Shown here: positions 35,428 to 48,815 of the stretch, one piece after another | Position numbering within the stretch: the first letter of the stretch is position 1 | Layout of the letters: every line of letters begins with the position of its first letter | Assembly: GCF_001638985.1 (NCBI RefSeq) | Contig: NW_017265137.1 | Location: forward strand, 1,329,054 to 1,393,053 | Length of the DNA: 64,000 nucleotides | Source: Phycomyces blakesleeanus NRRL 1555(-) | Lineage: Eukaryota; Mucoromycota; Mucoromycetes; Mucorales; Phycomycetaceae | Direction: 5' to 3' | Notes under the pieces: model-generated | What the model was told of the DNA's origin: nothing | Databases searched by the model: none | What the model saw: only the letters and a program-made list of their open reading frames with translations | Translations under genes and position numbers: made by a program

Positions 35428-38400
35428 TCAAAGAGCATTACGTCTAATAGCAATAATCTGTATTTCCCAACCACCAAACCAAGGCATGTTCCATAGTCGA
35501 TGTGCCAAGGTGGAGCCATAATTGGATGTGTAAGAACCGCCTGAAAAGTATTCTGTGTCCAAGGGTGTTTGATCGGATGATCTTACAACTGGTTGGAGCA
35601 TCAGAAGAGCCAGTACAATAGCGAGACAAATGCACATTGTGAGAATCAATAACACCTTCTTGACAGATCCAGGCGTTACATCAACAGAAGATAGAGATAA
35701 CATCTGTATTCTCTCGATGACTCTCTCTTGAGGACTTGGAGTTCTCTCTTGCGCAATTCCCAGATAACCAGATCTGGGATCATGTAATTCACCTGTACGC
35801 ATACTGTGCTCTCCAGAGTGGACAGTTTCTCTGGTGGTACTTGTCGTTGCCGGGGAGCTTGTCCGAAATGTGAACGGCATGTGTGCACAGAATCCCTTCT
35901 CAAACCCATTAATAAATCTGAGTAATTACATGCACATATACCCACACACACACACACATATCCATTTACTTAAAGAGAGAATGCTTTTAAAAGCAAACTT
36001 ACATTAACTCCAGCTGAAACACCACCAAATGCTGCGGCAACTACACTTCCGCCTACATAGTGTGCCATAGTAAGATCCTTTACTTCACCTGGATCCACAA
36101 GATCTTCACTCGAATCTCTAGTAGGGCTGTCATGCAAACCATCCATATCATTGTCTGCGCTGTTTTGACCACCACATCCCAAGTCCTCAATTCCGCTCTC
36201 GTGGGATTTGTTGTTACATTTTACTTTAATGTCTGACCCAAGCGTTATTTCCCGTCCGTTAACTAGTATTGTGCCATCCCATTTGTCACTCTCCTCACCG
36301 AGCACTGCAGCAACCGTCAATTGGGGGCCTTTCTTTTGCAGATACTCCTCCTTAACAGGCTCGAGGGTTAATACAAAGTTGTAATCTAGCTCTGCCAATT
36401 CTTGTACAGTTGGAAGTAATCCTGCTATTTGCATTTTAACAACCAGGGAGTGCTTTTTTGGTATCTTTTTGCCTTCATTCGCAATCAAATGAGATGGCTC
36501 AGGGGCAAGCTCAGATACATGGATTGTTAGTCGATCAGATATATACAAAGGATCATGTTTTGCAGACACACGATTTAAGTGACAAATGATCTCATAACCT
36601 TTGGGAAACTTTTGAAGATCCAACACTATGTATGCAAATACTAGTTTAGTATCTGTATGTTTGCGATGGTATAGTGTTGAGTCGGATAAGCTTATTGAAC
36701 TTGATGAGGTACTTTCGTGGACTTTCTTTTGACCACCAGGAGATATTAATCCAAGTCCAACAACTGAACTATGCCTTTCCATATTCGATTGACTTGGCCT
36801 ACGATTATCATAAGGGCCAAAGAATGATGACACAGAAAGAGAAGGGGTTGCTGTTGTTGTTGTTGTTGTTGTTGCCTTGCCTGTCTTCTCAGATAAAAGC
36901 AACCGTTTTCCGATGCATAGATTACACGATACATTCAGACGACGTGCAGACTCATCAAAAGCAGACTCAATTTTAGTCCATTGCATTTTACTTTGTTCAA
37001 GTATAGGATCTAAAGTTTCCACAAGTATATTATTCTCAAATTCAAGCATACTGGATGGCTGAACAAGAAAAGGAGGCGGGCCTTTTTTCTTGAGATATGT
37101 CTCGACTGTCTGTATCTGCTTACAGAGTCCAGAGGCCAAGAAATTGCTTATGTAAGAAGGTATAGGAGGGCCAAGGTCCATTGATACCACATAAGTGACG
37201 CGAACTGAAGGTATGGGATGGTTTGTTGCGGTCGTATAAGGGTCTATCGGCTCAAGAATCCAGCCAGCTACGAAAATGCGGCCTCTTGGATATTTAGCTT
37301 TCTTGAATACTGGGAACTTGACAAGAGAGGTCTCAACATGCAAGATGCGTTTAGAAGAAGGATTTGTAATAGAATTGAGGCTCTCACTGGCTGTACAGGT
37401 GCTTAGATACAATTCACGCGATCTATAAATGATGTTTTCGTTAATGCGTTATTATCTTTCTTATGTATATATGTGTATATATATATAACCATCAAGCTTA
37501 CTTGAAAGGGAATACTGATTTCACAACTTGATAAACGACGTTGCATCCTTGTTTGACACGTTGTACTATCTCGGTCGATTCCACAGACTCGTCAAACAAT
37601 CGGCGCACGTTTCCTGAATCTGTCACCACAGAGGTAACCTCTTCTAGCGAAAAGTCTTCAATGACCTTGGAAGCCTTGTAAATCATAAATGGGTCATAAA
37701 CCTTGAGCTCGGCTTTTAACCGTGAGATTTCATCCGGCGAACCATCTTCTAATTCTCCCACAACAGCATGTAATCCTTTTGAATTCTGTCCCACTTTTTC
37801 ACCCGACTTTTTCATAATTTTCAATCCATTCTTGTCTCCAATAACGGTCCATCCAAACTCTTGGTCACCTATTTGTTTTAACAGCTGCATTGCTGCATTA
37901 GACTGAACTACCGGAGCTTCTCCAAGGGTTGCAAGAGCACTTTCTGGCGTCTCTTCTTTTCCTTCTTCTGGTTCCCGGCGAGTTACTTGAGCAGTTTCCT
38001 CTTTAACGAGTGGCAGTTTGTCTGAATATGTTGGTTGATCGTCTACATCATCAACATCTTCCAATTGATCAAGTACAACGTCTTGCTCTTGTACCTCAAG
38101 AAGTGATCCATTAACTGTCAATCCTGGCTCATCTTGAGGTTTGATAATAATCAAGATTTTGCCACGCTGCGGAATTATGAACTCCTCTTCGTGCTCAACT
38201 TCCAGCCAGACACCAGACGGATCACTCCAGCGCTTTATCGCTTTTGTGCTCGAAGGCGGAGGGTCAATGACAATTCGGTACTGACCATTAGCCCACTTAC
38301 GATGGTCTAATCTAATAACTGCTAGAGTATTTTCGGACACGGTGTCTGATGGAAGAGACGAGCGAGAATACTCGGCTCTCCATGTGGTCTTCTCATGGTC

Positions 38401-41212
38401 ATAATGAACCATTAGTCGCTTGCCACACATCAGATTTTCAAGGTTGGGAGGTGCACCAAACTCCTCAAGAAAGAAACGAGCCTTTTGGTTGAGAATAGGG
38501 CTTTGGAGTGATGTTTGGACCAGCCATGGTGGTACCCAGCCTTGCTGTGTAGATTGTTGAACATATTTGACACTGACGGTCGAAGATGAAAGACGCTCAA
38601 GTCTCCATCCAACAAGATCAACCGATGCTCTTGTGACCCCTCGTTTTTCTTTTGGAAGTGGGTGGTGGTTGTATGAATCGTTGGGATAAGAAGTTGCACA
38701 CAGATCAATACGCCCCGGAGAGACGTACTGTGCGTAAAGTGAGATATAATCTAAGGCACTGTTGTATGTATGTATGTATGTATAGATAGATATATAGACA
38801 AATAGGCATCTTAATTTTTAAAAAAAAATCGATTGATTAATTATCGAATCTTACCTTTGTGCCCAGTTTCCTTTAACCTTTGTATGCCACAAAGAACATG
38901 TAGGTGAGACTCCGTAGAGAAAGACACAATCTTCTAATGTGTTGTTCCCTGTAGTATCATACTGTATAAGACAACAATATTACATCAAGTCTACAAATGT
39001 CTTACATATTTTCTGCGCTCCTACACACTCAATAACAGCTTTTATGTCCCATATACTGCAGTTTTGCCAAGTCGACTGACTGAGAAATACACCAGTCGAG
39101 TTTTCCGGAAGCTCTAAGTGTTTGATGGTAATGCTTTCGTTGATATCTGCTGGCTCTTTGATTGTCTTCCATCTAGTATCTTCTAAAAGTGTATCAAGCA
39201 GTGCATTTGCTTTTAAAATAGCAGGTGGATCTGTAGTGGGCACGTGTGGAGTACATGGAAATACATCCGGTAAAACTATCCTTGGCTTGGGATCACTGCG
39301 CATCAAAGAGAAGAAGAAAAAGGAAAAGGAAAACATACATAAAAGCGAAATAGATGTATTTAGGCACACATACTAACAAATACATAGACGTTCATAGACA
39401 TCCTACTTACAGTGATTCTGCAAAAACAGTTTCTTCATGTTCATGTTCATGTTCATACTCAGGATCTAGCTCAGGCTCTAGCTCAGGCTCTGGCTCTGGC
39501 TCTGACTCCGGTTCAGGTTCAGAAGACACTTGTATTTCTACCGGAACTGGCCTGACTTCCTCCATGCCATCCACAAATACGTCTTGCTCTGACTCGTCTT
39601 CAGATTCAGATTCAGTTTCACTACTGGCACTATTACTATCTGATACACATGATTGGGAGTTACATGTGCGTATTGGCCAGACATTTCCGTTTAACAAAAA
39701 CTGCTCAGAGCCAGTTTCTTCAATCTCGGCAAGTTCAAGAGTGACTCTAATGCCATGATCATCTTCATCCTGTAAATCAATAGGGGTCTCATCTGTTTGG
39801 TCCATTAAATAATCTGAGAGTTGCGGTGGGTGTGTTATGCTTATCCAGTAGCGATTCTTGTGTGGATGCTTCAAGTAACGTACACACACATGTGCGTATC
39901 TGTCAGATAGATCACGACAGGTGGGTTTATTGGAATCTATCCACTCAACCTTGACAGTTAAATTCAATCCATGGCCTTTAAACCACCTCTCTCTTTCAAT
40001 TGCAATTTCTAGGCATGCTGTGTTTCCATGATTTTCTAGCGTGTCTCTTTCCCAAGAAGATTCTGTAGTGTTTGCTTGCCAAGACGATGGATGCGGTGCT
40101 ACGTTAGAGGCGAGTTGGCAAGTATGTCTGTCTGGTGAATAAGCGAGGGGATGAGTCCCAAATGCTTTTGTACGAGAAAACATGAGTGAAGATGACATGA
40201 ATTTGTTATTGTGCGGTAAGGAAGCCAAAGGTAAAGACGTGGATCTCTCAGCCAGATGAGAATTCCATTGAGAGTGTTTGTGGGAACGTATGGTGATACT
40301 ACCGACTGAGGCTGAGAGATCTTCGTCAGGCTGTGTTTGATAAGTCAATTTCCAGATGTGGCTGCTTGGGTCGTAGTGATTGCTCTCCAGGATAACACTA
40401 TTCATGTATTGGATATGTGGAGGAGGCCCATGTTTGTCAAGTGTAATCAGAGGAGAGGTAATTAGGGATAAAAGATATTTCTCGAGAGAGTAAGTGGAAG
40501 CTGCTTTGTTGTTCAGTTCATAGTAGAGTGTTACCCGGCTGCCTACAAAAGGGTGAGATGGCTCCAGTTGTACCATGTATCCCATCATTAAACAGGAGCT
40601 CGTAGATCCTTTGGGTAGTCCAAATAAAGAAGGATCCGGAGTAGGGGCTGCTATAAACTTTATAGTGTTTTTCTTCTTTATCGACTTTTCGATCCACACT
40701 TGGTCAGTGAGCTTTCCGCTAGAATACTGTATCAATATTTCTGTTCCAATACAACGGCTCTCTCACTTGCCTCTGGTCTTTGTACTTTGTGTGAGCAATA
40801 ACTGTGTGCGGCTCGGGTCTTCTGAGAACACTATGACTCTCTACCTGCTGATCCCCTATCACACAGTCTCAAACCATTGATCTCATCTGAATAGTTCGTG
40901 TGCCAAGCACTTACAGAGTGAACGAAGGCCTGGTGTATCAAATACGCTTCTCCAGTCATCCAAAGACCAGCTCCTGTCTTTCTTTGGACACTCAAGTACA
41001 ACTTTGTAGGTGTCCGTTCCAATGTCAGACTCGGAAGGAATCTTTTTGTACAATTGGATCGTGGAGGCTCTTGGTAGATCTTCATGCTTAATCTTTATCC
41101 AACTTTCGCTTTTTGAATTTATTACAGCATGATAGCGCTTTAGTGCTGTGTCAAGAGTTTTTGCGTAATTGCTCTCCAGTAATTGTTGAACATTACTACA
41201 CAAATCGAACAT
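35428..41212 (-). CDS. Large multi-START-domain membrane protein
   Basis: Exons: 41212-40915, 40698-39411 (start uncertain), 39295-39006, 38948-38855, 38758-37502, 37422-36003 and 35898-35428; about 1705 aa in this model. Three START (StAR-related lipid-transfer) modules are visible: one across exons 1-2 (WSLDDWRSVFDTPGLRS; later GYMVQLEPSHPFVGSRVTLY), a second across exons 3-5 (WDIKAVIECVG; DYISLYAQYVSPGRIDLC; GWRLERLSSSTVSVKYVQQS), a third across exons 5-6 (NVVYQVVKSVFPFKSRELYLS; GWILEPIDPY; VRVTYVVSMDLGPPIPSYIS). Each is followed by a beta-rich segment with an NG turn (FLLNGNVWPI, LTVNGSLLEV, ILVNGREITL). A single TM helix (VLLILTMCICLAIVLALLMLQ, about 1631-1653) near the C-terminus anchors it. 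Exon 2 ends in a Glu/Pro/His tract (EYEHEHEHEE). START folds bind sterols, phospholipids or ceramide; a membrane-tethered lipid-transfer role is inference. The exon 1-2 junction may contain a further intron. Confidence 0.85.
38762..38782. repeat. GTAT tetranucleotide repeat in an intron
   Basis: A short (TGTA)n tract inside the intron between exons 4 and 5 of the START gene. Confidence 0.75.
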
Positions 41213-41533
41213 TTCCCATCACAGGTCAAACAAAACTTCCATGTCTTTTATTCTACTTTTATTATATTTATTATAGTTATTATTATTATTATTATGACAA
41301 TCTTTGCCTACGTTGTAAACATTCCCGGAATGTATTGTTATAGGTTGATGTCCAAAAAGATTAAGCAAGACGTAATGACAAATGGACTGCTCTCTTTGTT
41401 TGTGCTTCAATAAACTATCCAAAGAAAGTAATCTTGTGGAAGCACTTGAAAAAGGAAAAGGAAAAAAAAATCGGCGCTTAACGGATGTTTGTCAAATGAT
41501 TATATTTCAAGCATATTTATTAATATTTCGCAA

Positions 41534-42091
41534 ACTCTATTATATGTAATTTACGCAAATGTAGCTGTAAAGCTTCTAATATTATGTTTCACCATATTTT
41601 TGAGTTTATTTAATAAACTGAAACATGTAAAACTATAAAAGTGTTTTCATTTTCTTTAGCCTTTAACATGGTTTAACAAGAGGGCTGCATGAAAACAATA
41701 GTACTGTATCAGAGCTACTGTTGGTCTTGCATTAATACTGTGTGAGACTGTGGGCGTGTGAATATTGTGCCTAGTCAAAATAATAGTAGTTAAATATACA
41801 AACTAGTATAACTGTTGATACTTGTCATTGGTTTTTGAAGCAATCAGTGACCACCTAATACAAGTAAAATGCTCAATAAGATGGCACAAATAAGCAAAAA
41901 ATAAAAAGAAAGAAAAAAACCTTTGGTGACAATTATTCATTTCACCAAGAACTGCGGTAACTATTTTAGCTTTATATAGCGAAGCACCATGAGTCCCTAC
42001 ACTCACAGGATATTACTTATTATTATAACAATAGTGATGACATGGGCATATTTATTTTTCTAGGCTGTTTAATTTTGGAATCCTTAATATA
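41534..42091 (+). repeat. Dispersed repeat R, copy 2
   Basis: 558 bp, almost identical to the inverted copy at 48258-48815 and diverged from 28543-29082. It lies just upstream of the START gene and directly before inverted arm X. Confidence 0.85.
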
Positions 42092-42216
42092 GGATATATA
42101 AATATCTGGTACTAAGTATGCTTTCCATGTATGAAGTGTATGGTAGAGCTTAAATACTTTATAATATACAGCTGAACAATATACCGTCTTGAAACCCATT
42201 CAAATGAATGGTTTTG
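42092..42216. other. Unique junction between R2 and inverted arm X
   Basis: About 125 bp with no second copy in the window. Homology to arm X starts at about 42217, within the GAGCGCATGTATAAG stretch. It is a breakpoint candidate. Confidence 0.6.
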
Positions 42217-45200
42217 TTGTGAGCGCATGTATAAGTATCCACTGCTTGTAAAGCCTTAATTTAACTATCTCTTCCAATAAAAAGCTCATTGTATCCACAA
42301 GCTGCGTTGAATACATTATTTAAATATCTAGTTATATGTTGATAGGTATTTTCCACTTGGTTTTTTTTTTTCTTTTTTTTTCTTGCATTAGCTCTACTAT
42401 TGAGAATAATACTAAAAGTTTTAAGCTATAATCGTATATGATAAACATGATATAGCATCAAAATTTATGTCTTTTTTTTATATATTTCTCTGTTTGTATA
42501 TCTATTATGCAGAAGTTATATAAATGTATTGAAGGAAAATAGTATATTCTGGAGTCTAGTATAAATGAATGCTTAAATCTAATTAGGCAATGACCTAGCA
42601 ATTATGCTAGTATCTTGCATACAGAAAGGTTTTAATGAATATTATATTTTTCATAACACCAGAGAAGGTGTATTTTAGCTAAGAAAATCTACTAGAGCAT
42701 ATTTTTAAAATGTACGTATTTTTATAGGAGTCTGCAAATACTCTTCCTTACAACCGCTATATTTTAATAGAATTCTTTCTTTTTCTTTGTGTTAAATTTT
42801 TCGGTGGGGATGTATTAAAGGTATAGCTAATGATAATGCTGAATATGCAAATATTCATAAGATTGTCTCAAACAATATTATTGAATTAGTATTATTATTT
42901 AAAGAAGATGGTTTCATCTCTAGAATGTGAGCATCTTTTTAAAAACAATTCAATGTTCCTTTATCACTTATATCAATGTCTTTTAGAAACTATAACTATT
43001 TCTAAAAGAGTTTTACTGCAAAGAAAGAATATGTATAACAATTTATTACTAGGCAAAACCCCTACTATAGCAATATTCTCGGGAGATACTTGTGGGTGTA
43101 GCGTAATAATGTTCTGGGCTGCATTACATGGGCAAACTTAAGAGTTTCATCTTAGAAAATATCAAGCTATAATTGTTTCTATAAATTGTATAACATCATA
43201 AACAGTATATTTAGTTGCCTGTAGTTGTCTGTTTAATCAAATACATAAGTTGTTACCCAATCCCAAAAAGACCATTACATATATCCGTCTGTTTGTTTTT
43301 GAAAAACAATGCTAATAAGGATAATAAAAACTTGCATATTCATAATATTTATACATATCACTGGTTTTGAGCAAAATAATTTGGGTACTCTTTGTTTTTT
43401 TTTCTATGAATAAACTGTTAATATAAATTAATGGCATTTTTGTTGATTCTAAGTAGCTATTTTAGCATCTATACTTTGTTTCATAAAAAAACTTCTAAAG
43501 GTTTGTCTAGTTTCTCAAAGAGATACATGTGCGTCAAAATGTATATTCGGTGCAAGCAACAAGTTCTACAGCGTTGTGATTGGCTATCAATCATCGCGCC
43601 ACACTCCTAAACCGGATAATAGGTACCTTTAGACTTTCCTTTTTTACATACCCACCTACCACAACTAATGCTCTTTATTATAACTTCTCTATTAACTCTA
43701 TATGGGATGCATAAAGCTTACATCAAAGTTTTGTTATAAAAGTATCCAGGTAAAAACGATGTAGTCTATACCCATGTACGCTATATTGTCTATATTGGAT
43801 TATCTGGTAACAATACTTAGGAATATAAAACAAATCACAGATATATATATATATATATATATTACAGTTGTGAGAATGATAAAATATTTTCCACTGTAAA
43901 ATTAATTAATTATTTATTACTGTAAGATACTAAAATAATAATATTCTGTTTTATACAAGGTAACATCCGTAAAACCGGATAGATATCATATCTTTAATCT
44001 AAGGTAGTTCCGCACTTTTTACTACATAAAATAAAATCGTATCTTCATAGTGGCACCAATCATTAATTAAATCGGTCACACATATACTGAAAATGCACTT
44101 TTATACCACCCCAAACCGTACACCATGCAGGAGCAGCTTCTCAACATATATGGAAATATTTATTAAAGGTAAGAATACATTTATGAGTATGCAACTATGG
44201 TATAAAAGAATCTCAAAGAATATTTTTTCTGAATTCGCTATAAAGCACTTCTTTTAAAATAGAAAAATATGTAAAAGAAAACAGAGTAAAGCATTGGCCA
44301 GCTGACAAACCTACTAAGGCATAATTTGCTTTTATAAAAGTACTTGTTCTTGTGTATCTATGCTAACCTTGAAGTGCTATTTTATGTTTATTTTCTAGCA
44401 ATAGCCACAAAACTATGATATTCTTTACGTAGAATTACTTTAATATAGCACAGTGTGGTGCCCATTTTTCTCCGGATAAGGTCAGCTAGTTACACGTTCT
44501 GGAGCCAAGCAGCCAACTCTCTCAAATCATGGCTAGTTTTTAGACTGGCTCTCTGGTCATATTTCCCAATACTGAGCCCTAATACTTGTGGCCAATTTTG
44601 TGTCTAGTTTTTATATATGGTACTGTCCACCGGGTAGAATAACTGTATTTTATGTCCTTCCTTTCAACATCTCCACCTTGATATATTCTTCTTTGTCATG
44701 CTTTTTTTCTTAGTATACCCATTCGAATTTAAGACCGGATTTTGTTCCATTATGTTCCTTGCGTTCCGGTACAGCTTTATATCAAAACACAATATAAAAT
44801 GAAATCTATATAATTACTGTTCTTAACCGTATTAAATAAGTAAAGAAAGAAAGGTGCTATAAAAGGCACAAAACGCTTGACAGCAGGGAATTTTCCATTA
44901 ATCTATTTGCTTTTAATCACTCATCTTAAGCACAATTTTGCTTAAACAGTTGCTTTTGCTAAAAGTATTGCAAGATTATCACTGATCTGAAACAGCATGT
45001 CTAGTCTTCTCCTCTCCTCATAAAATATAAGACTCATAAATGTCATATGATTGGAAAAAATAAGATCTCCCAAAAACATATCGTGTTGATCTCTTTTTAA
45101 TTTCAAGTCTAGAGTTTCTACTACGAAATCTGAGCTGATCACATCAGCTTCATGAAAACAAAGGCTTTATTAGAGACAATTGTCAGATTTACTTTGTGAA

Positions 45201-46240
45201 TATAATAGTTATATATATTATGAAAGCATGTTCCACTAACAATGATCAGATTTACCATGATTTTAATATATATTTATAATAAAATCTCATGTTCCACGAG
45301 ATAAAATTATCAGATTTATTCTATAACTTTTAGTACATAGACAATAAAATCTAATGTTTCACCAGTGAAGATTATCAGATTTATTTTTATAGGTTTTTAA
45401 TATATGGCTAAAAAAATATAACAAAAACCTTATGATTTATGTTACAAAAGTGGCACCCATTATTCTCCGGTTAAGTATATACATTCGTGCAGCCTTGTAG
45501 TTTAGTCAATTCTCTCAGATTTACCGGGGTTTTTCTAAGTTACCCCTCTGATCATGTTTCCCCATTTAGATATGTGTCCCAGACCAAAGTACTCACATAT
45601 GGTGACTGGCGCATGTCATGTACTTGAATATGGTACTATGCACCGGATGTAATAACCGTCATTTCCGTGCCTCCCCTTCTAACCTCTCCTCATAAAATAT
45701 TATATCCGCAAACATCATACTTGACAGTATGAATTGGGCGTAATTTTTACTGTTTTACATAAATTGTTTGTAACAGCTTACAATAACTTGGATTATTTTG
45801 ATGAAGGCATTAACATAGAGCTGTAAAATTTTACTTTTACTTTTCAATAAAATTCTGTAGAGTAACTGTATTAAGCTCGATAGTTTAACTCTGGTTATAT
45901 TATTATTTCTGCCTAGTACATATTAATTCCTTAACTACAGAAATTTATAAAGAAATAGCTCGAGGAAAAAAACTTATGAGCCTGACCATATAAAACTAGA
46001 GTATATAAAATAAAAGACAGTGTTAAAGAGATATCTGATTTTGCTGATTTTTATCTTAGGATAACAACGTTGACAATATAATCAGAAATCTTCTTAAAAA
46101 CATATCGTGTTTATGTCCTGCTCTTAAGTACAAAGCTTTTAGTAATAAATCTGAGGTGACAACAGCAGTTTCATACAGAGTATAATCCCAAACACAGTAT
46201 ATTGCTACTTTATATCTTGATCCGATCAAATAAAAAAAAA
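42217..46240. other. Non-coding region of the right X arm
   Basis: No gene supported. It mirrors 31090-35133, including the degenerate ~1-kb direct repeats (about 44450-46180). Frames such as 42908-43141 and 44942-45142 show no coding evidence. Confidence 0.5.
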
Positions 46241-46248
46241 GATGGAGA

Positions 46249-46409
46249 TAGTTGTGATTCATGGAAACAATAGAAGGCAATTTCTCGAGGTCAGGCATCT
46301 TAAAGATTACAAAGTAGTCGAATTGTGACAGACACACATAATTTGCTTTTGCTGATTGGCTTAGGCACAAAAAGCTCAAAAAAAGTGAGTTCAGTATTAA
46401 CCCTCTGGT
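46249..46409. promoter_or_regulatory. Conserved upstream block of ZIP copy B
   Basis: Mirror of 30920-31080: the palindrome ATCTTTAAGAT (46297-46307), inverted CCAAT (46355-46359) and the reverse complement of ACCAGAGGGT (46400-46409), ending about 100 bp before the ZIP start codon. Identical to copy A here. Confidence 0.6.
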
Positions 46410-46509
46410 TATTGGGTATATGCATTCATAGTAGACACATTTACTATAAATACTGAGTGTATTGCACTTGGTTTTCTTCATTCATCTCTTTAACTATCTC
46501 AATACCACA

Positions 46510-47935
46510 ATGCAGTCAACCAAATCAAGCTGCCTTTTGGCACTCTTATTTCTTGCATTAATAAATCTTGCCCAAGCACAACGTATGTAATTTTTAATAT
46601 TCTGTTAATATCAGTATCATAACAGCCTTTGTTTATATGCCAATTAATTTAAAACAAAAAAATGAACTAATCAAAACTACCTCAAATCTCATACTATAGA
46701 ATTAACGGCAGTTGTATGTAATTCCTTACCTACCGAAACTTACAATCTTCCACTACGCATTGGAAGTATATTCCTCATTTTAGTCACAAGTGGACTTGGT
46801 AAGTCAATTTTTTGGTAGTATACAATTTATTTAATTATATTTCTAATATATCTGGTTCTGTTAGGCGTATTCACTCCAATTGTTCTCTTCCGTGTCCTTC
46901 CATACAAAGCTGGTGGATTCCGCGAACATTTTCTCAATATTGGAAAGTTCTGTGAGTATAAATGTATACGAGTGCTAAATGAACCAAAAATACTTATCAT
47001 ATACTATGTATAAGTTGGTACAGGAGTAATCTCGGGTACCGCTTTTATCCACATGTTGCCTGAAGCATTTGGTCACTTCAGTAGTCCATGTCTCAGTGCT
47101 GGATGGAAAACATATCCAGGTTATGCAGGCGTGTTTTGTATGGTTGCTTCTTTTGGCCTTCAACTTATCGAACTTTGTGCCATCTCTAATATGGAGGCTA
47201 TGGCCAAGAGACGTGCTCTTGCCGCACAAACTGAAGAAGAGCAAGCCGGCATTGACGAGCGTACCGATACCAAGACTGTATCCGCTATTAAGAAAGAAGA
47301 TGCAAGCCCACATGAACACCACCACGACGGTTTCTCTACTGACGGACATATTCACAGTGCTGGGTTCCTTGAAAACGATGAAAAGATGATGCGAAATATG
47401 GGTACATTTATCCTTGAGCTGGGTATCTTGGTACACTCTATTATCATTGGTATTACTGTTGGCACAACCGGAAACCATGGATTTATTACTCTCCTGATCG
47501 CACTAGTATTCCATCAGGTAAGAAAGAATAATGTGTATTGGAAGAAGCATAAAAGCCCATTTACTAATTCACGCCTTCTAGTTCTTTGAGGGTGTTGCAC
47601 TTGGAACTCGTATCAATGAACTTGAATTTAAGGGATGGATAAAACCAACTATTATGGGAGCCTTCTTCCTCATCATAACCCCATTTGGTATGGCCATCGG
47701 CGTTGGTGTCCATAGTGCTTTCCCCGCAAATTCTAGCTCTTTTATCCTCGCTCAAGCTATCCTCGACTCTCTTTCTGCTGGTATTCTTCTTTATAGCGCC
47801 TTTATCTCTCTCATGAGCCTTGAAATCAATCAGAACGTTGCATTCCGCAGATCGACTACCATGAACAAAGTCATTTCATTTGGATCCATGTACGCCGGCG
47901 CTGCATTGATGTCCGTCTTGGGTACATGGATTTAA
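46510..47935 (+). CDS. ZIP family zinc/iron transporter, copy B
   Basis: Exons 46510-46582, 46700-46798, 46865-46951, 47015-47517 and 47582-47935; introns 63-117 bp; 371 aa. Apart from a tight cluster of substitutions near the end (NQNVAF here, NQNIEF in copy A), I see the same protein as copy A: signal peptide, eight predicted TM segments, a His-rich loop between TM3 and TM4, HSIIIGITVGTT in TM4 and HQFFEGVALGTR in TM5. The third paralogue at 51738-53201 agrees with this copy at the NVAF site, so this version is probably the ancestral one. The acceptor before exon 4 is ATAAG rather than the commoner YAG, as in copy A. It should import Zn2+ (possibly Fe2+) across the plasma membrane. Confidence 0.95.
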
Positions 47936-47995
47936 GTGTAAATCAATTAAAGAGATACATTTCTTTTCGAAAATTTGTTTATTATTTGTATCCCA

Positions 47996-48257
47996 TATTT
48001 TCATATTTGACTATTAATTAATCCACTTTGCCATGTAAAACGTATTTTGCTTTTATCTATCTATTAAAATATATCTATAAACCAATCCATATCCACGCAT
48101 ATCTTAAAAGCGATCACAAATATAGTGCCAATGTTAACCAATTTCATTCGGCAAGAAAAAACGCAAAATGTTTACAAGCTCAGGCCTTCTCTTGCATTAA
48201 GGAACATATAAAAAAAAAAGATCTTAAAACTCTATAAAAGATAACCCAAGCATTTGT
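47996..48257. other. Diverged outer flank of the right X arm
   Basis: Matches the reverse complement of 29083-29333 with many substitutions and indels (shared blocks include ATTTCATTCGG, AGCTCAG(G/A)CCTTCT and TGCATTAA). An older duplication level than the adjoining near-identical tract. No gene. Confidence 0.65.
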
Positions 48258-48815
48258 ATTGATATTAAGGATTCCAAAATTAAACAGCCTAGAAAAATAA
48301 ATATGCCCATGTCATCACTATTGTTATAATAAGTAATATCCTGTGAGTGTAGGGACTCATGGTGCTTCGCTATATAAAGCTAAAATAGTTACCGCAGTTC
48401 TTGGTGAAATGAATAATTGTCACCAAAGGTTTTTTTCTTTCTTTTTATTTTTTGCTTATTTGTGCCATCTTATTGAGCATTTTACTTGTATTAGGTGGTC
48501 ACTGATTGCTTCAAAAACCAATGACAAGTATCAACAGTTATACTAGTTTGTATATTTAACTACTATTATTTTGACTAGGCACAATATTCACACGCCCACA
48601 GTCTCACACAGTATTAATGCAAGACCAACAGTAGCTCTGATACAGTACTATTGTTTTCATGCAGCCCTCTTGTTAAACCATGTTAAAGGCTAAAGAAAAT
48701 GAAAACACTTTTATAGTTTTACATGTTTCAGTTTATTAAATAAACTCAAAAATATGGTGAAACATAATATTAGAAGCTTTACAGCTACATTTGCGTAAAT
48801 TACATATAATAGAGT
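48258..48815 (-). repeat. Dispersed repeat R, copy 3
   Basis: Inverse of 41534-42091, near-identical. It lies between inverted arm X and inverted segment Y. Confidence 0.85.

Larger units (their letters stand above)
35310..41533 (-). repeat. Inverted-duplication segment Y, complete copy
   Basis: Carries the whole multi-START gene and its 5' flank. 35310-37538 is repeated inverted at 49204-51430 (pair sum about 86740), and 41246-41533 continues with R2 as the inverse of 48258-49103 (pair sum 90349). The middle part (37539-41245) has no second copy because of the N gap. Confidence 0.92.
42217..47995 (-). repeat. Inverted-duplication segment X, right arm
   Basis: Reverse complement of 29334-35133. 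The near-identical tracts are 42217-44502 and 45937-47995; the diverged tract 44503-45936 pairs with 31393-32847. A 44-bp microinversion sits at 45893-45936. It carries ZIP copy B in plus orientation. Confidence 0.93.

Noticed and set aside
40699..40914. A small additional exon (reading EINGLRLCDRGSAG) between exons 1 and 2 of the START gene
   Set aside because: It would require a 28-bp intron before it, too short for the 50-110 bp introns seen here; left as an uncertain junction.
42217..47995. Arm X' as the terminal inverted repeat of a giant mobile element
   Set aside because: The duplicated DNA contains ordinary genes with introns, no transposase, recombinase or target-site duplication, and homology fades gradually on the outer side.
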